The position numbers were made by a program, and so were the translations under genes. 64,000 nucleotides of DNA from the NCBI RefSeq assembly GCF_004962245.1, contig NZ_SUHQ01000001.1, forward strand, positions 68,549 through 132,548. The letters are read 5' to 3'. This DNA is from Mesorhizobium sp. Lineage in GTDB: Bacteria; Pseudomonadota; Alphaproteobacteria; Rhizobiales; Rhizobiaceae. How positions within the stretch are numbered: position 1 is the first letter of the stretch; every line of letters begins with the position of its first letter. Positions 52,077 through 62,400 of this stretch are shown one piece after another. Under the pieces are notes generated by a model, which had not been told where the DNA came from, did not search any database, and saw nothing but the letters and a program-made list of their open reading frames with translations.

Positions 52077-52831
52077 GCGAGCGCCTTGGTCAGTTGATCG
52101 CGGATTTCATGAGCGGTGAGATCGAGCTGCAGCGGCGTCACCGACACCAGGCGGTTGCGCATGGCATGGAGGTCGGTGCCTCGCTTGCCCTCGACCGGCT
52201 CGCGGCCGAAGCGCAGCCAGTAGTAGGGAAGCCCGCGGCCGTCGCGGCGCTCGTCGACCCACAGGCTGTGGACGAGCTTGCCTTGCGAGGTGACCACCGT
52301 GCCGGCGATCTCTTCGGGAAGGCAATTCGGAAAATTGACGTTGAGCAGCACGCCGTCCGGCAGCGGCGTGGCGACAAGCTTCTTGAGCAGCGCCGGCGCC
52401 AGCGCCTCGGTGGTCTCGTAGGGAACGACGCGATCCTCGCCGACGTAGGAATAGGCCTGGCTGAAGGCGATCGAGCGCACGCCGAGCAGCGCGCCTTCCA
52501 TGGCGCCGGCGACGGTGCCCGAATAGGTGACGTCGTCGGCGATGTTGGCGCCGGAATTGACGCCGGACAGGATCAGGTCGGGCGCCGCGGGCAGGATTTT
52601 CTTCACGCCCATGATGACGCAGTCGGTCGGCGTGCCGCGCACGGCAAAGTGCTTTTCGCCGATCTTCCTCAAGCGCAGCGGCTCCGAGATCGACAGCGAA
52701 TGCGCGTAGCCGGACTGGTCCTGCTCCGGCGCCACCACCCAGACATCGTCCGACAGCGTGCGGGCGATGCGTTCGAGCGATGCAAGGCCCTCGGCATGGA
52801 TGCCGTCATCATTGGTCAGGAGGATGCGCAT
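52073..52831 (-). CDS. surE: 5'/3'-nucleotidase and exopolyphosphatase SurE
   Basis: 252 aa. Metal-binding N-terminus [20 protein letters not shown] with the DD pair, then [20 protein letters not shown] and the [15 protein letters not shown] region, all signature SurE segments. It dephosphorylates nucleoside 5' and 3' monophosphates under stress. Adjacent to serS with a 1-base overlap of coding ends and coupled to pcm (ATGA), forming a serS-surE-pcm unit. Confidence 0.97.
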   Translation of the reverse strand: MRILLTNDDGIHAEGLASLERIARTLSDDVWVVAPEQDQSGYAHSLSISEPLRLRKIGEKHFAVRGTPTDCVIMGVKKILPAAPDLILSGVNSGANIADDVTYSGTVAGAMEGALLGVRSIAFSQAYSYVGEDRVVPYETTEALAPALLKKLVATPLPDGVLLNVNFPNCLPEEIAGTVVTSQGKLVHSLWVDERRDGRGLPYYWLRFGREPVEGKRGTDLHAMRNRLVSVTPLQLDLTAHEIRDQLTKALA

Positions 52832-54342
52832 TATTTCGATTCGATCTTTTCCAGACCGCCCATGTAAGGCCGAAGCGCTTCAGGAATGGTTATGCTGCCG
52901 TCCTCATTCTGGTAGTTTTCGATGACGGCAATAAGAGCGCGGCCGACGGCGGTGCCGGAGCCGTTCAGCGTGTGGACGAAGCGGTTGCCCTTGCCGTCCT
53001 TGTCCTTGTAGCGGGCGTCCATGCGCCGCGCCTGGAAATCGCCGCAGACAGAGCAGGACGAAATCTCGCGATAGGCGTTCTGGCCCGGCAGCCAGACCTC
53101 GATGTCGTAGGTCTTGCGCGCGCCAAAGCCCATGTCGCCGGTGCACAGCGTCATGGTGCGGAATGGCAGGCCGAGCCGCTTCAGCACTTCCTCGGCGCAT
53201 TCGGTCATCCGCTCATGCTCGGCAAGCGAGGACTCCTGGTCGGTGATCGACACCAGCTCGACCTTGTAGAACTGGTGCTGACGCAGCATGCCGCGCGTGT
53301 CGCGCCCGGCCGAGCCCGCCTCCGAGCGGAAGCATGGCGTCAGCGCCGTATAGCGCAGCGGCAGTTTTTCATGCGGCGTGATGTCCTCGCGCACGAGGTT
53401 AGTGAGCGGCACTTCGGCGGTCGGGATGAGATAGAAAGACACAGGAACGTCAATGGGCTCGTTGGGATCGCGCTCTTGCAGTCGAAGTTCGGTCCCTAGA
53501 AAGCTTTCTATCGCGCGATGAACATACTCAATTTGCGCATTCCTCATTTGTTCAATCGGTGGAAAATTCCCATGGGGATATTGCCGCCTATAGGCCGACA
53601 AAAAATCTTGCGTTGCTCGAGCAATAGCAGGACGCAGATCCTCTATAGAGGCCGACTTCTCCGTTCTGAAAAGATCGTCTTCGAATTTTGGAAGTTGACC
53701 GGTGCCGAACATAGTCTCCGAATTCACCATCAGCGGCGGCTGGATCTCCTCATAGCCGTGCTCGGTCGTGTGCAGGTCGAGCATGAACTGGCCGAGCGCG
53801 CGCTCCATCCGCGCCAGTCCGCTCTTCAGCACGGTGAAGCGCGAGCCCGAGAGCTTCGCCGCCCGCTCGAAATCCATCATGCCGAGCGCTTCGCCGACCT
53901 CGAAATGCTCCTTCACCCAGTTCGGGCGCGTCGGCAGCTTGCCGACGATGCGCTTGACGACATTGTCGTGCTCGTCCTTGCCGACCGGCACATCGTCGAG
54001 CGGCACATTGGGCAGCACCGCCAATGCGTCGTTCAGCGCCTTGTCGAGCTCGCGTTCGCGCGCCTCGCCGTTCTGGATGAAGGCCTTGATCTCGCCGACC
54101 TCGGCTTTCAACCTTTCGGCAAGGGCGGCGTCGCCCGAACGCACGGCGTTGCCGATCTCCTTCGAGGCGGCGTTGCGGCGCTCCTGCCTGGTCTGCAGCT
54201 CGGTCAGATGCTCGCGCCGCGCCTCGTCCCGGGCGATCAGATCGTCGACCGTGGACTGCGCGTCCTCAGCCGACCACGAGCGCTTCTTGAGCACCTCGAC
54301 AAGGGCCTTCGGGTTGTCGCGAATCCATTTGATGTCGAGCAT
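52831..54342 (-). CDS. serS: Seryl-tRNA synthetase carrying a lineage-unusual insertion
   Basis: 503 aa from ATG 54342, versus about 425-430 for typical bacterial SerRS. N-terminal coiled-coil tRNA-binding arm (about 1-105), motif 1 region [20 protein letters not shown], serine-binding [11 protein letters not shown], motif 2 [20 protein letters not shown] and motif 3 [13 protein letters not shown] are all present. An extra block of about 74 residues (229-303) sits between [13 protein letters not shown] and YLIPTAEV. The frame is intact throughout, so it is presumably functional. Charges serine to tRNA-Ser and tRNA-Sec. Same strand as surE/pcm. Confidence 0.93.
   Translation of the reverse strand: MLDIKWIRDNPKALVEVLKKRSWSAEDAQSTVDDLIARDEARREHLTELQTRQERRNAASKEIGNAVRSGDAALAERLKAEVGEIKAFIQNGEARERELDKALNDALAVLPNVPLDDVPVGKDEHDNVVKRIVGKLPTRPNWVKEHFEVGEALGMMDFERAAKLSGSRFTVLKSGLARMERALGQFMLDLHTTEHGYEEIQPPLMVNSETMFGTGQLPKFEDDLFRTEKSASIEDLRPAIARATQDFLSAYRRQYPHGNFPPIEQMRNAQIEYVHRAIESFLGTELRLQERDPNEPIDVPVSFYLIPTAEVPLTNLVREDITPHEKLPLRYTALTPCFRSEAGSAGRDTRGMLRQHQFYKVELVSITDQESSLAEHERMTECAEEVLKRLGLPFRTMTLCTGDMGFGARKTYDIEVWLPGQNAYREISSCSVCGDFQARRMDARYKDKDGKGNRFVHTLNGSGTAVGRALIAVIENYQNEDGSITIPEALRPYMGGLEKIESK
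53434..53655 (-). other. Low-GC in-frame insertion within serS
   Basis: About 222 bases encoding [59 protein letters not shown] and EPIDVPVS. I counted 110 G+C of 222 (49.5%), against 39 of 60 in a line of the same gene at 53101. The AT-rich zone extends to about 53730, covering the flanking [16 protein letters not shown] codons too, so the transferred tract is longer than the insert. The reading frame is kept. No family recognised. Confidence 0.8.
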
Positions 54343-54418
54343 GGTTTGTTCGTCCTCAGCGGGCATATCGCCCAAAGTGCGCAGCGGTTTTGGACAACGA
54401 CATGCCCAAAAACAAAGA

Positions 54419-54441
54419 CCTAAAACGCATCGCGTTTTAGG
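54419..54441. terminator. Hairpin in the tatC-serS spacer
   Basis: Perfect CCTAAAACGC-ATC-GCGTTTTAGG (10-bp stem, 3-base loop). It lies downstream of tatC on the minus strand, without a long T-run, so a weak terminator or processing hairpin is the best reading. Confidence 0.5.
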
Positions 54442-54558
54442 CCAGAGGGCGTAAACCGCATCCTTGATCGATGCAAGATGTCAAGGCCGAGTTCCTTCGC
54501 GCCCCCTCTGTCCAGCATATCTTGAAAGGATCAAGGGCATATCCGCCGACGAAGCAGA

Positions 54559-55416
54559 CTATGTGGACGACGCATCCGCAGGCTTTTCGGCCACCTCTTC
54601 CGCAGCCTCCCGCTTCTCGCGCGCCAGACGTTCCCGTTCCTTGCTGCGCTCGATCAGCCGGGCCGACCAGATCGAGACCTCGTAGAGAAGGATCGTGGGA
54701 ATGGCCAAACCGATCTGGCTTATCGGGTCGGGCGGCGTCAGCACAGCCGCGACGACGAAGGCGATGACGATGGCCCATTTGCGCTTTTCAACCAGCGCCT
54801 GCGACGACAGTATGCCCACACGCGCCATCAGGCTGGTCACCACCGGCAACTGGAATACCAGACCGAAGGAGAAGATCAGCGTCATGATCAGGCTGAGATA
54901 TTCCGAGACTTTCGGCAGCAGCGAAATCTGCACCTGATCGTCGGTGCCGGCCTGCTGCATGGCGAGGAAGAACCACATCACCATCGGCGTGAAGAAGAAA
55001 TAGACCAGCGACGCGCCCATCAGAAACAGGATCGGCGAAGCGATCAGGAACGGCAGGAAAGCGTTGCGTTCGTTCTTGTAGAGGCCGGGCGCGATGAATT
55101 TGTAGATCTGCGTGGCGATCAGCGGAAAGGCGATCACCATGCCGCCGAACATCGCCAGCTTGACCTGGGTGAAGAAGAATTCCTGCGGCGCCGTGTAGAT
55201 CAGCTCGACCTTGTGCGGGTCGAGCCCTGCCCATTGGGTCGCCCATTTGAACGGGATGACCAACAGGTTGAACAGTTGCTTGGCGAAGAAGAAGCAGAAC
55301 AGGAAGGCGACGAAGAACCCGCCGATCGACCACATCAGCCGCCGGCGCAACTCGATCAGATGCTCCATCAACGGAGCCGCCGATTGTTCGATCTCGTCCT
55401 TTTCCGAAACGCTCAC
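54559..55416 (-). CDS. tatC: Twin-arginine translocase subunit TatC
   Basis: 285 aa, six membrane helices. Family features: APLMEHLIELRRRLMWSIGG (the conserved HLxELRxR substrate site), FTQVKLAMFGGMVIAFPLI and FGLVFQLPVVTSLMARVGIL (conserved FGxxFxxP). It binds the RR signal peptides and organises TatA/TatB. The start overlaps the tatB stop by 4 bases. The C-terminal 40 residues are charged and Ala/Glu-rich. Confidence 0.97.
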   Translation of the reverse strand: MSVSEKDEIEQSAAPLMEHLIELRRRLMWSIGGFFVAFLFCFFFAKQLFNLLVIPFKWATQWAGLDPHKVELIYTAPQEFFFTQVKLAMFGGMVIAFPLIATQIYKFIAPGLYKNERNAFLPFLIASPILFLMGASLVYFFFTPMVMWFFLAMQQAGTDDQVQISLLPKVSEYLSLIMTLIFSFGLVFQLPVVTSLMARVGILSSQALVEKRKWAIVIAFVVAAVLTPPDPISQIGLAIPTILLYEVSIWSARLIERSKERERLAREKREAAEEVAEKPADASST

Positions 55417-56096
55417 TTGGTGGCTCCCGCCGTCTTTTTGGCGGCTGCAGCCGGCTTCTTCACCGCAGCCGGCGCTGGCTTCGGCTCGGCCTTTTTAGCT
55501 GCAGTCTTTGTCGCGGCAGGTTTTGCCGCTGGCTTCGCTGCGGCCGAGGGGGCCGGCATCGCTTTCGCCGGCGCAGGCTTCTTCTTCGCTGCCGGGGTCT
55601 TTTGCGACGCAGCCGTCGTAGCCGTCCCGGCGGGCGATGTCACCACCGACTCATCGGTCATCGCCGGAAAGGTCGGCGCCGCTGGGGCCGCTTCCGGCGC
55701 ATCGACGCCCGGCAGCACCGTCGCGCCATTCTTCAGCCCGGTATCCTGCGGCGTCGAAGCAGCCGGCGCGACCGGGTCCACGGCCGGCTTCGGCTTCATC
55801 ACCGCGTCCACGCCGGAGCGCACGTCGGCCGCCGCCTGCTCGAACGGGTTGAGCTGCTTCCTGATCTCGGCGGCCGGGTTGAGGCTCCTGAGTGAATCGA
55901 CCGACTTCTTGACGTCGTCGAGCTCGGCCTCCTTCAGCGCGTCGTTGAACTGCTTCTGGAAGTCGGCTGCCATGCCACGCATCTTTGCCGTCGTGCGGCC
56001 GAAAGTGCGCAGCATCTTGGGCAAATCCTTAGGCCCGACGACCACAATCATGACGATCGCGATCACCAGCATCTCGGTCCAGCCGATGTCGAACAT
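55413..56096 (-). CDS. tatB: Twin-arginine translocase subunit TatB
   Basis: 227 aa. N-terminal single helix MFDIGWTEMLVIAIVMIVVV with the GPKDLPKMLRTFGR hinge, then an amphipathic helix. The remaining roughly 130 residues are a Pro/Ala/Lys-rich unstructured tail (PAKAMPAPSAAAKPAAKPAA), long but usual for rhizobial TatB. Partner of TatC in substrate recognition. tatA lies 29 bases upstream. Confidence 0.95.
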   Translation of the reverse strand: MFDIGWTEMLVIAIVMIVVVGPKDLPKMLRTFGRTTAKMRGMAADFQKQFNDALKEAELDDVKKSVDSLRSLNPAAEIRKQLNPFEQAAADVRSGVDAVMKPKPAVDPVAPAASTPQDTGLKNGATVLPGVDAPEAAPAAPTFPAMTDESVVTSPAGTATTAASQKTPAAKKKPAPAKAMPAPSAAAKPAAKPAATKTAAKKAEPKPAPAAVKKPAAAAKKTAGATK

Positions 56097-56125
56097 GGCG
56101 ATACGTTCCGACTAAAGTTTTGGGC

Positions 56126-56347
56126 TCAGCTCTTGCTGGCCTTTTCCTTCACTGCCGAAACGGTCTCGTCGGCACGGTGCTCGACGGTACGCTTGTCCTC
56201 GGCGACATCGTCGTCGGCCATGCCCTTCTTGAAGCTCTTGATACCCTTGGCCATGTCACCCATCAGCTCGGGAATCTTGCCGCGACCGAACACCAGCAGC
56301 ACGATCACCAGCACGATCATCCAGTGCCAAATCGAAAACGAACCCAT
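56126..56347 (-). CDS. tatA: Twin-arginine translocase subunit TatA
   Basis: 73 aa. [35 protein letters not shown] is the complete TatA N-terminal helix with the FGRGKIPE hinge, followed by an amphipathic helix and an acidic/basic tail. It forms the translocation pore or membrane-thinning oligomer. Preceded by scpB about 180 bases upstream. Confidence 0.97.
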   Translation of the reverse strand: MGSFSIWHWMIVLVIVLLVFGRGKIPELMGDMAKGIKSFKKGMADDDVAEDKRTVEHRADETVSAVKEKASKS

Positions 56348-56525
56348 AGCAACTCTCTCTCGAATGTTTCTCTGACGATGATCTATGCGTTTTCGCGCCG
56401 GGATTCAAACACAACCGCGACAGAGTTTAAGAATGAGTGGCCGAAGTCACGCACTTTCGTTGCGAGGGGGCGCTACGAATCCGCGCAGCCCCCGCCTGCG
56501 GGCCGTTTAGAAAGCGCGCCTGCGA

Positions 56526-57305
56526 TCAATCGTCCTCGACGCGGGGCGTCAACAGGCCGAGTTCTTCGAGGTCGATGTCGGTCAGCGGATCCTCGTCGTC
56601 GGTTAGCGCGTCTGGATCGGCCGGCGGCAGCGGAATGGAAAAATTCGACGGCATGCGGCCGGAAAGCAGCCCGGCGCCCTTCAATTCCTCCATGCCGGGA
56701 AGATCGCGGATCTCCTCCAGCGCGAAATGGTCGAGGAAGATGTCGGTGGTGCCGTAGGTGACGGGACGCCCGGGCGTGCGGCGGCGGCCGCGCATCTTCA
56801 CCCATTCGGTCTCCATCAGCGTGTCCAGCGTGCCCTTCGAGGTCTCGACGCCGCGGATATCCTCGATCTCGGCGCGCGTCACCGGCTGGTGATAGGCGAT
56901 GATCGCCAGCACTTCGAGCGCCGCGCGGGAAAGCTTCCTCTGCTGCACCGTATCGCGGCTCATCAGGAAAGCGAGGTCGCCGGCGGTGCGGAACGCCCAG
57001 GCATCGCCGACGCGCACCAGATTGACCCCGCGCCGCTCATAAATCTGCTGCAGTTCAGCCATCGCCACTGCAATGTTGATGCGGTCGGGCAGGCGCGCGG
57101 CAAGCTGCTTTTCGCTGACCGGCTCGGCGCTGGCGAAAACGATCGCCTCGGCCATGCGCACAGCTTCCGCCATGTACAGCCGCTCGCCTGGATTCTGGGA
57201 TGGGTTCTGGGCCTGATTTTCTGCCGGAGGCCCGGCGAGCACGCCCTCTTCGGTCTCGTCGTCGACCTTGAACGGAATGACCGAAGCGTTGGCGCGTTCA
57301 CTCAT
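56526..57305 (-). CDS. scpB: Segregation and condensation protein B
   Basis: 259 aa from ATG 57305, overlapping the scpA stop by ATGA; the long upstream frame to 57866 is a shadow of scpA. Two winged-helix domains: MAEAVRMAEAIVFASAEPVS and ALEVLAIIAYHQPVTRAEIE-DIRGV, the hallmark of ScpB. It is the kite-subunit dimer of the SMC-ScpAB condensin that organises the chromosome. The acidic C-terminal tail (DPDALTDDEDPLTDIDLEEL) is common in rhizobia. Confidence 0.96.
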   Translation of the reverse strand: MSERANASVIPFKVDDETEEGVLAGPPAENQAQNPSQNPGERLYMAEAVRMAEAIVFASAEPVSEKQLAARLPDRINIAVAMAELQQIYERRGVNLVRVGDAWAFRTAGDLAFLMSRDTVQQRKLSRAALEVLAIIAYHQPVTRAEIEDIRGVETSKGTLDTLMETEWVKMRGRRRTPGRPVTYGTTDIFLDHFALEEIRDLPGMEELKGAGLLSGRMPSNFSIPLPPADPDALTDDEDPLTDIDLEELGLLTPRVEDD

Positions 57306-58144
57306 GATGCCACCTCGACTACCCTGATGCCTTGCGCACGACCGCGCAGATAGAGTGGCGCGAACACCTCGTCCTGCCGCATTTCCACCTTGCCTTCGCG
57401 GACCAGTTCCAGCGTTGCCGCAAAGGAGCTGGCGATCGCTGTGCGCCGCTCTTCCGGATCGGTCAGATACTCGATCAGGAAACCATCCAGCGCCGTCCAG
57501 TCGCGAAGCGAGCCGATCAGCCTGGTCAGGACATCGCGCGCGTCCTTGAGCGACCACACACCGCGCCTGGCGATCGTCACATTGGTGATCGCCTGCTTCT
57601 GGCGTTGGGCCGCATAGGCGGTCAGCAGATCGTAGAGCGAGGCCGAATAGGCGTTGCGCTTCTCGACAATGACCATTTCCGGCATGCCGCGGGCGAACAC
57701 GTCGCGTCCGAGCCGGTTGCGGTTGACCAGCCGAGCCGCCGCGTCGCGCATGGCTTCCAGCCGCTTCAGCCGGAACTGCAGCACCGCAGCCAACTCCTCG
57801 CCGCTTTCGCCGTCGTCGCCGGGTTGCTTGGGGATCAAAAGCTTCGACTTGAGAAAGGCCAGCCACGCCGCCATCACCAGGTAGTCGGCGGCAAGCTCCA
57901 GCCTGAGCGCCCTCACCTTCTCGACAAAGGCCAGATATTGCTCGGCCAGCGCCAGGATCGAGATGCGCGCCAGATCGACCTTCTGGTTGCGGGCAAGATG
58001 CAGCAAGAGGTCGAGCGGGCCTTCGAAACCGTCGACGTCGACGACCAGTGCGGGATCGCCGGTCAGCCGCGAATCATCGTTTTCGGCCCACAGACGGTCC
58101 ATCGGTGCGGCCTTGCCGGCCTTACTGTCCAATGTTTCCGCCAC
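57302..58144 (-). CDS. scpA: Segregation and condensation protein A (kleisin)
   Basis: 280 aa. FEGPLDLLLHLARNQKVDLA is the ScpA N-terminal SMC-binding segment, and YLVMAAWLAFLKSKLLIPKQ follows. It is the kleisin subunit that bridges SMC heads and holds the ScpB dimer. Forms the condensin pair with scpB. The start is 106 bases after nagZ, in which a palindromic repeat lies. Confidence 0.96.
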   Translation of the reverse strand: MAETLDSKAGKAAPMDRLWAENDDSRLTGDPALVVDVDGFEGPLDLLLHLARNQKVDLARISILALAEQYLAFVEKVRALRLELAADYLVMAAWLAFLKSKLLIPKQPGDDGESGEELAAVLQFRLKRLEAMRDAAARLVNRNRLGRDVFARGMPEMVIVEKRNAYSASLYDLLTAYAAQRQKQAITNVTIARRGVWSLKDARDVLTRLIGSLRDWTALDGFLIEYLTDPEERRTAIASSFAATLELVREGKVEMRQDEVFAPLYLRGRAQGIRVVEVAS

Positions 58145-58180
58145 GTCCTGTCGCTTTCCTCAGGTTCTATCTTGTTGTTT

Positions 58181-58250
58181 GACCATGATCTGTCCCGAAA
58201 ACCGGTTCCCACTTTTCGCTGGCGCGGACCTTCGGTTCGTGATCACGGTC
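58181..58250. repeat. Degenerate palindromic repeat, GACCATGATC type
   Basis: GACCATGATC (58181-58190) / GATCACGGTC (58241-58250), one mismatch, containing CCCGAAAACCGG and CTTTTCG in the centre. Member of the same family as 48533 and 49548; fills the scpA-nagZ spacer. Confidence 0.65.
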
Positions 58251-59269
58251 TAGGCTACCGCGTCGAAATAGGTGGCGAATTCTGCGCGTATCTCGGCTTC
58301 ATCAGCCAGATCGCGGTTCTTGATATAGGTCAGCGCGCGCTGCGCGCGCTGCAGCGACGTGCCTTCAAGCCCCGTGGTGCGCGACGCAATGCCCGCCATC
58401 TCCTCGAAAACGCCGTTGCAGTGAAGGACCAGATCGCAGCCCGCCGCAAGGATCGCGGCCGCCTTTGTCGGGAAATCCCCAGAAAGTGCCTTCATCGAGG
58501 TGTCGTCGCTCATCAACAGCCCGTCGAAACCGATTTCGCCGCGGATGATCTCGTCGATGACCTTGCCGGAGGTCGTGGCCGGGTTGTTCGGGTCGATCGC
58601 GCTGTAGACGACATGCGCCGTCATCGCCATCGGCAAATGATTGAGCTCCCTGAACGGGGCGAAATCATGCCGCTGCAAGTCACTCATCGAGGCGTCGACG
58701 GTGGGAAGTTCGAAATGCGTGTCGGCAAAGGCCCGTCCATGCCCGGGAATATGCTTCATCACCGGCAGCACGCCGCCCGACATCAGACCCTCCGCCGCGG
58801 CGCGACCCAGTTCGATGACGGCACGAGGCTCCTTCCCGTAGGCGCGCGCGCCGATGACGTCGCTGGCCCCCTCGATCGGCACGTCGAGCACCGGCAGGCA
58901 ATCCGCCGATATGCCGTAGCGCAGCAGATCGAAGGCATGCAGCCGCGCCAGCAGCCAGGCGGCGCGGTTGCCGGCGTCGTGGTCGTTGCGCCACAAGGCG
59001 CCGAGCGCTCCACCAGCCGGATAATTCGGCGCCAGCGGCGGCCGCAGGCGCTGCACCCGGCCGCCTTCCTGGTCGATGAACACCGGGGCATCCGGGCGCT
59101 CGACACAGTCACGCATCGCGGCGACCAGATCGCGGATCTGCTCGGCCTCTCCAATGTTGCGCGCAAACAGGATGAAGCCCCACGGGCATTCATTGCGATA
59201 GAAATTGATTTCGTCGCGTGTGAGCGAGTTCCCGGCGCAGCCGAGGATCATGGATTTTGATTCGGTCAT
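58250..59269 (-). CDS. nagZ: Beta-N-acetylhexosaminidase (glycoside hydrolase family 3)
   Basis: 339 aa. NagZ signature MKHIPGHGRAFADTHFELPT (KH-x-PGHG loop), then the catalytic Asp in DGLLMSDDTSMKALSGDFPT, and VFIDQEGGRVQRLRPPLAP near the N-terminus. It removes GlcNAc from cytoplasmic peptidoglycan fragments (anhydro-muropeptides) during murein recycling, the pathway that also controls AmpC-type beta-lactamase induction. The gene follows the SPOR-domain gene leftward. Confidence 0.96.
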   Translation of the reverse strand: MTESKSMILGCAGNSLTRDEINFYRNECPWGFILFARNIGEAEQIRDLVAAMRDCVERPDAPVFIDQEGGRVQRLRPPLAPNYPAGGALGALWRNDHDAGNRAAWLLARLHAFDLLRYGISADCLPVLDVPIEGASDVIGARAYGKEPRAVIELGRAAAEGLMSGGVLPVMKHIPGHGRAFADTHFELPTVDASMSDLQRHDFAPFRELNHLPMAMTAHVVYSAIDPNNPATTSGKVIDEIIRGEIGFDGLLMSDDTSMKALSGDFPTKAAAILAAGCDLVLHCNGVFEEMAGIASRTTGLEGTSLQRAQRALTYIKNRDLADEAEIRAEFATYFDAVA

Positions 59270-59364
59270 GGGCAGGAGTTTAGAGCTTCACGCGAACAAA
59301 GGGAATCGCATCGAACCACATGCGGTTGAGCCAGAATCCCTTCCACACAAAGAACTCCCTTCCA

Positions 59365-59394
59365 CAAAAAACGGCGCGGTCCGTGACCGCGCCG
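59365..59394 (-). terminator. Rho-independent terminator of the SPOR-domain gene
   Basis: Stem CGGCGCGGTC (59372-59381) / GACCGCGCCG (59385-59394), three-base loop; on the minus strand it is followed by TTTTTT (A-run 59366-59371). Separates the SPOR-domain gene from nagZ. Confidence 0.88.
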
Positions 59395-59427
59395 GTTCTT
59401 GCCCCTAAGGACGGGAGATTTGAAGTG

Positions 59428-62400
59428 TTAGCGCGACACGAAACAGTTGCCGCCGGCAGCCTTGTAGTTGGTGCACAGGTTGATGGCATCGTTGCGCGAC
59501 TTCGCCGGGACGCGAACGCGGTAGAACGTTCCCTTGCCGGCGATCTCGGCCTTGACGATGTTGGCGGTGAGGCCGGAAAGCACGCTGCCATAGCGGCGCT
59601 GCAGATCCTGATAGGTCGACTGGGCGCTTTCGACGGTCGGCTGCGAGGCAATCTGCATCGACCACGAGCCACCGCCGTTCGAGGCCGCCGCCGGATTGAT
59701 GGACGCAACCTGGTCGGGCTTGACCTCGCCGACGACATCGACCGGCTGGTCGGACGGACGCTGCGGCGCCACCGGAACCGTGGCCGGCGTGTTGAAAGGC
59801 TGGGCGGTTTGGGCCTCGGCCGTGGGCGCAGCTGCCGGCTTTACGGTTTCGATCATCTGGTCGCCGGCCGCTGGGTCGCCGCTTGCCTGGCCGGCAATAG
59901 GCGGCACAGTGCCGGTCTGCGCCGCGTCGTCGGCCTGGGCCGCCGGGGCCACATGCTGCGGCGCCGGATCGACAGGCTCGACGGCAGCCACCTGCGGCGC
60001 CGCAGGTGCCGGATCCTCGCGCGCAACCAGTGAACCGTCGGGCTTGACGACCATGGTCCTCACTTTGCGCGGTGCGACGGCGACGACATCGGGCGTTATG
60101 TCGTTGTCGGCCTCCTGCAGAACCTGGGCGATACGGTCTTCGGACTTGGGTGCCGGCGCGGCGACGTCGGCATTTCCGGCCGCTTGCGTGCCGCCGGCCG
60201 CTTGCGTGCCGCCGGCCGCTTGCGTGCCGCCGATCGCATCGGCGCCTTCCGCCGCGTCGATGTCGTCGGGCGAAAGATCGACCACACGGCTCTGCGGCGG
60301 CTCCTTGGCCGTCACGTCCACCGGCTCTTCAGTGTTGGTGACCAGCTTCTCCTGGACCGGTTCGGCAGGCCTCGCGCCACCCTTGGCCACGGCGTCATAG
60401 ACCTTGTTGTTCTGGTTCGGCACGACGGTACCGCCCGGATTTTCCGGCTTGACCTTGATCGGTGCATTATCCGCCTTGACTATGACCGGCGCATCGCTGC
60501 CGCCGCTGCCGCCGAAGGACAATGCGAGGGCGCCAACACCACCGGCGATCGCCACGGCGCCAACGACCGCGGCGACCAGCAGGCCACGGCTCCGGGGTCT
60601 CGCGGCCTCCCGCTCGGCCAGGCCGGGAACCGACATGGCCTCATCCAGTTCGGGGTCGTAGTCGAGTTCGTCCAAGCCAAAGTCGTCGGCCTGCGAAGCC
60701 GGCCGGCCGCCGGGCAAGTCGCCCAGATCGAAGCCACTGGCGGCGTCGGCATAGGACGCACTGAAGGGCGCTTCTGCGGGCCTCGCCGCATAGGTCCGCG
60801 TTTCGACGCGGTCGGGCTCATAGCCTGACTTGAACTCGGCCTCTGAATGGAACCCGGGTTCATCGTCATACGCCGCGCTCCGCGCCGGGGCGGCGGCAAC
60901 GTCCACGGCATTCATTTCCGTGAGAAGGTTGGCGAACTCGGTGTCAAGATCGTCATAGGCAGGCGCCGCCGGTTCGTCTTCCTCGAAGTCGAGTTCCGGA
61001 ATATCGAGATCGTCCGCCAGCGCCACGACGCGCTCGGGCACATCGACCGTTTCGAGATCGGGCATCTCGTCATACGCCGAAGGCTGTTCGCCTTGCGCTG
61101 GCGCGGATGCCGCATTGGCGGCATCGTTTTCGACCGGCTCGTCCTGATAGGACGGTGCCGGAGCCATTGGCGGCGTGGCTTCCACGATCTTCGCCGAAGC
61201 CGTCGGTTGGGCCGCAAAGGCAGACTGCTGCGACTGTGCGACCGGCGTTACGCGGCTCCACGAACGGGCCGGCGCCGGCGGGACGGGCCGTGCCGCCAGC
61301 CAGTTGAGCGATTCATCCGAATCCTCCTGGGAAGCGGATGTCGCAACCCTATCGCCGTCGCCATCATCCAGACCGATGTCTTTGGCGAAGGCGGCATGCA
61401 ATTCATCATCGTCGAAATCGATATCGGCCGGCTCGGCGGCATCTTCAGCACCGAAATCCTGGCCCTCGAGCTCATCAAGGAGAACGGTGTCGAGATCGGC
61501 GTCGGCGGCCTGAACCGCGTCGTCATCCGACGACTCCGAGGGCGCTTGCTCGTCAAGGCTCCAGTCCAGTTCGTCGACCACTGGTTTGTCGGCGGCTCTT
61601 TCAGCCGCGGCCACAGGCTGCTGAATCATGGCGGATTCGGGCACAACCACGGGAGCAGCCCGTGTGCTCATGGTACCCAACAGCGCATTCAACTCGTCTT
61701 CGAGGCTCCGCTCGTCAGCGACGGGGGCTGGCTCCGGCGGCTGAACCATGGTGGCTGACGCCGTCGGCGGGGACGCAAAGCCGGAGGCCTGCGCAACCGG
61801 CTCTTCGGCTTCCTCGGCAAGCGCGTCGTCGAAGCTCAAATCGAAATCGTCATCGAACGCATCTTCCGGGGGCGCGGCGGAAAGCTCGCCCTTGCCGGCG
61901 ATTGTCCCCGGTTCGTCAATTTCGGGCTCGTCAATCTCGACTGGCTCATCCGTGCGAACGTCGAAATCCATGTCGACATCGGCCATGGCGTCGTCGAAAC
62001 GGCTGGCAAAATCCTCGTCGGACTCATCCAAAACAGCCCGAACAGGCGCTGCAGGAACATCGACGGCGGCGTGCTCCGTCGGCGCATGGTCATCGAGCAT
62101 CAGCTCGTCCTCGAGCGAGCTTGCGACCGCGTTGTCGAATTCATCGTCGAAGGCAGGCTCGGCGGCACGCGCGGAGACTTCAGCAGCTTCGGCGGCGCTC
62201 TCCATCCGCACGTGTTCGTCCAGCATCAGCTCGTCTTCGAGCGAGCTTGCGACCGCGTTGTCGAATTCATCGTCCAAGGCGGGTTCTGCGCGCGACGCGG
62301 AAACGTCGGCGGCGGCAGTATTCTGTTCAGCCTGGTCCGTCGCATCGTCGAGCAGGAAATCCTGTTCGAGCGACGCGGCAAGCTCGTCGTCTACCGCCAA

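Noticed and set aside
56526..57866. 446-codon version of scpB starting inside scpA
   Set aside because: The first 187 codons are the wrong frame of scpA; the ScpB domain begins at ATG 57305, coupled to the scpA stop.
57332..59260. 642-codon plus-strand open frame opposite scpA and nagZ
   Set aside because: Runs across two real genes and a repeat, with no recognisable protein features.
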